Origin: JAQGMJ01 sp036271855 | Lineage (GTDB): Bacteria > Pseudomonadota > Gammaproteobacteria > Burkholderiales > JAEUOS01 | Length of the DNA: 7,517 nucleotides | Assembly: GCA_036271855.1 (NCBI GenBank) | Contig: DATAZV010000088.1 | Span: forward strand, 1 to 7,517 | Direction of reading: 5' to 3' | Shown here: positions 5,785 through 7,517 of the stretch, in pieces | Layout: every line of letters starts with the position of its first letter | Position numbering within the stretch: the first letter of the stretch is position 1 | Position numbers and translations under genes: made by a program | The notes under the pieces: model-generated | What the model was told of the DNA's origin: nothing | Seen by the model: only the letters and a program-made list of their open reading frames with translations | Database searches by the model: none

Positions 5785-6699
5785 ATGAAATTGATGCAGC
5801 TGCACTACGTGGTCGAAGTCGCGCGCCACGGCAACCACATCTCCAACACCGCCGAGGCGCTGCACACCTCGCAGCCGGGCATCAGCAAGCACATCCAGAT
5901 GCTCGAAGAAGAGCTGGGTTTCGAGATCTTCGCGCGCAAGCGCAACCGCATCGCCGGCCTCACCGAGGCCGGGCGCGAGGTGATCGTCATCGCCGAACGC
6001 ATCCTCAACGACACCAACAACCTGAAGCGCCTGGGCGAGGAAATCTCGGCGCGCGAAGGCGGCTCGCTGACCATCGCCACCACCCACACCCAGGCGCGCT
6101 ACCTGCTACCCAAGGTGATCGAAAAATTCATCCGCCGCCACCCCACGGTGCAGATCCGCCTGCGCCAGGGCAACCCGACGGCGGTATGCGAACTGGTGGA
6201 GTCCGGCGAAGCCGACATCGCCATCGGCACCGAAAGCCAGCGCCAGTTTCCCGACCTGGTGCGCTATGAATGCTATGAGCTCGACCGCAGCATCATCACC
6301 AAAACCGGCCACCCCCTGCAAAAGATCAAAAAGCCGACCCTGCAGGACGTCGCCAAATATCCCATCATCACCTACGACCCGGCCTACAGCGGGCGCTGGA
6401 AGGTGATGGGCGCCTTCCGCACCGCCGGCATCGAGCCCAACATCGTCTTCGGCGCGGTCGACGCGGATGTGAGCAAGACCTACGTCGATCTGGGCCTGGG
6501 CATCGCGGTAATGACCACCGTGGCTTTCGACAAGGCGCGCGACACCGGCCTGATGGCGAAAGACGCCAGCCACCTGTTTCCGCCTTCCACGGTTTATCTC
6601 TCGCTGCGCGCCAAGAGCTACCTGCGGCATTACACCTACGACTTCATCCAGTATTTCGCGCCGCAGCTGACGCGCGAAGTGGTCGACGCCCAGCTCTGA
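5785..6699 (+). CDS. CysB-type LysR-family transcriptional regulator
   Basis: A 304-residue LysR regulator. The N-terminal winged helix-turn-helix (about 1-60) includes NTAEALHTSQPGISKHIQ (21-38), and EEELGFEIFARKRNRI (41-56) with LTEAG (59-63) follows. The effector domain opens with IATTHTQARYLLPKVI (97-112), the signature of the CysB/Cbl subgroup; Thr100, Thr102 and Gln103 fall at the numbers of the sulfate/acetylserine-contacting residues in CysB, with Ser202 in a YSGRW loop near the CysB Thr202 position. The start at 5785 was chosen because MKLMQLHYVVEVARHGN aligns with CysB-type N-termini and GGAG (5773-5776) lies eight bases upstream; the frame stays open to 5485 but that extension overlaps the divergent receptor gene. 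It is divergent from the catabolic operon, the standard arrangement for a LysR activator that also represses itself. Its inducer is probably the operon's substrate or an intermediate and not a sulfur metabolite, but that is inference. Confidence -1.
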   Translation: MKLMQLHYVVEVARHGNHISNTAEALHTSQPGISKHIQMLEEELGFEIFARKRNRIAGLTEAGREVIVIAERILNDTNNLKRLGEEISAREGGSLTIATTHTQARYLLPKVIEKFIRRHPTVQIRLRQGNPTAVCELVESGEADIAIGTESQRQFPDLVRYECYELDRSIITKTGHPLQKIKKPTLQDVAKYPIITYDPAYSGRWKVMGAFRTAGIEPNIVFGAVDADVSKTYVDLGLGIAVMTTVAFDKARDTGLMAKDASHLFPPSTVYLSLRAKSYLRHYTYDFIQYFAPQLTREVVDAQL

Positions 6700-6710
6700 G
6701 CCGGCGCCAG

Positions 6711-6746
6711 GCGTTTCAGACGCACTTCAGCGGGTTCCCCTGCGTC
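6711..6746. terminator. Weak hairpin between convergent genes, possible terminator
   Basis: The 45-base gap between the LysR stop and the convergent receptor stop contains GCGT-N5-ACGC (6711-6723) and an alternative GACGCA (6719-6724)/TGCGTC (6741-6746) pair whose loop can form a short GGG/CCC stem. No T tract follows on either strand, so factor-independent termination is doubtful. Confidence -1.
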
Positions 6747-7517
6747 ATTCCGGCTTGATCCTGGCCTGCGCCACCACCAGCTTCCAGCGCGCGCTTTCGT
6801 CGCGCAGTACGCGCGCCAGGCCGGCGGGATCGGTGACGCTGACGGTCGCGCCCAGGCCCTCCAGGCGCTGCCTGACCGCCGGCTGCGCCAGTACCTCGGC
6901 CAGGGCCTTCGCCAGCTTGTCGATCACCGGCGCCGGCGTGCCGGCCGGCACCACCACCGCCTGCCAGGCCGACATTTCCAGTTGTGGATAGCCGAGCTCG
7001 CCCACCGTGGGCACAGTTGGCAGCAAGGGCTGGCGCGCGCCGGAAGTGACTGCCAGCGCAGTCAACCGGCCGGAAGCGATGTGCTGGGCCGAGGACACCA
7101 CCTGGTCGAACATCAGGTTGACCGCGCCGCCCAGCACGTCGGCCAGCGCCGGCCCATTGCCCTTGTAAGGCACGTGCAGAATATCCGTATGGGTCGCGTT
7201 CTTGAACAGCTCGCCCATCATATGGGTGGAGCTGCCGTTGCCGCCGGAGGCGAAGCTGAGCTTGCCGGGGTTCTTTTTCGCATAGGTGATCAGGTCGGGC
7301 AGGGTCTTGAAGCCCATCCCAGGATTGGCCTCGATCACCAGCGCCGTGTCGAATATCTTGGCCACCGGCGCCATGTCGCGCTCCACCGAAAACGAGGCCT
7401 TGGCGTAGATGTGGGGGTTGATGGTGAGCGTACTCATCGGCGCGAACATGATGGTGTAGCCGTCGGGCGCCGACTTGGCCAGGTTTTCCGCGCCGATGTT
7501 GCCGTTGGCGCCCGGGC
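6745..7517 (-). CDS. Second Bug/TctC-type periplasmic receptor, C-terminal part
   Basis: This gene enters from the right edge; 256 residues and the stop are visible, and the signal peptide plus the first domain strands are outside the window. The frame is open from the edge, so the internal ATG at 7449 is not the start. Family blocks present are PGANGNIGAE at the edge, APDGYTIMF, ASGGNGSSTHM, LHVPYKGNGPALADVLGG, LPTVPTVGELGYP and AGTPAPVIDKLAKAL. It differs widely from the other receptor in this window, so it is a distant paralogue and not a recent duplicate. It is convergent with the LysR gene and therefore not part of the six-gene operon; it may end a separate transcription unit. The family assignment is secure; the ligand is unknown. 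Confidence -1.
   Translation of the reverse strand, partial: PGANGNIGAENLAKSAPDGYTIMFAPMSTLTINPHIYAKASFSVERDMAPVAKIFDTALVIEANPGMGFKTLPDLITYAKKNPGKLSFASGGNGSSTHMMGELFKNATHTDILHVPYKGNGPALADVLGGAVNLMFDQVVSSAQHIASGRLTALAVTSGARQPLLPTVPTVGELGYPQLEMSAWQAVVVPAGTPAPVIDKLAKALAEVLAQPAVRQRLEGLGATVSVTDPAGLARVLRDESARWKLVVAQARIKPE

Noticed and set aside
7447..7449. ATG as start of the right-hand receptor
   Set aside because: The frame continues to the window edge with conserved Bug residues (GNIGAE, PDGYT), so the gene is simply cut by the window.
1..7517. RNA genes, CRISPR arrays, insertion sequences, attachment sites or recent transfer
   Set aside because: No cloverleaf-like or repeat-spacer pattern, transposase motif or terminal inverted repeats were seen, and base composition is uniform apart from the AT-rich promoter island.

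Overview
The window comes from a high-GC bacterium, most likely a betaproteobacterium of the Burkholderiales (Bordetella/Achromobacter/Comamonas/Cupriavidus-like). The main clues are two different Bug/TctC-type periplasmic solute receptors within 7.5 kb, a family greatly expanded in that order, and tightly packed genes with strong purine-rich ribosome sites. This placement is an inference from gene content and base composition; there is no rRNA or marker gene here.

Layout. From the centre leftwards on the minus strand runs one compact operon of six genes: a Bug-type receptor (4505-5524), a TcuA-like FAD-dependent succinate/fumarate/tricarballylate-type dehydrogenase (2957-4462), an isocitrate lyase/PEP mutase superfamily C-C lyase (2016-2918), a LeuC/DmdA-like hydro-lyase large subunit (737-2005), a LeuD/DmdB-like small subunit (219-725), and the start of a PrpF-family isomerase cut by the left edge (1-199). 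Gaps between genes are 42, 38, 10, 11 and 19 bases, so co-transcription is very likely. A CysB-type LysR regulator (5785-6699) is divergently transcribed. The 260-base divergent region holds an AT-rich dyad (5679-5696), candidate promoters for both directions, and a perfect 22-nt GC-rich palindrome in the operon leader. To the right, convergent with the regulator, is a second, partial Bug receptor (6745-7517) that runs off the right edge.

How the genes may work together. The four enzyme types form a chemically coherent chain: oxidise a substituted succinate to an alkene (TcuA-like), move the double bond (PrpF-like), hydrate it to a substituted malate (LeuCD-like), and cleave that by a retro-aldol/Claisen-type step (lyase). 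Three of the four classes, namely methylitaconate isomerase, dimethylmalate dehydratase DmdAB and dimethylmalate lyase, are the ones known from the end of Eubacterium barkeri nicotinate fermentation (3-methylitaconate -> dimethylmaleate -> 2,3-dimethylmalate -> propionate + pyruvate). Here they sit with a dehydrogenase, a carboxylate-type receptor and a CysB-like regulator instead of the anaerobic upstream genes. The best reading is a catabolic operon for a branched or tricarboxylic acid (for example a 2,3-dialkylsuccinate, a methylitaconate or tricarballylate). The actual substrate cannot be read from the sequence.

No RNA genes, insertion sequences, CRISPR arrays or attachment sites were seen. 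The longest stretch without a gene is the 260-base divergent region.
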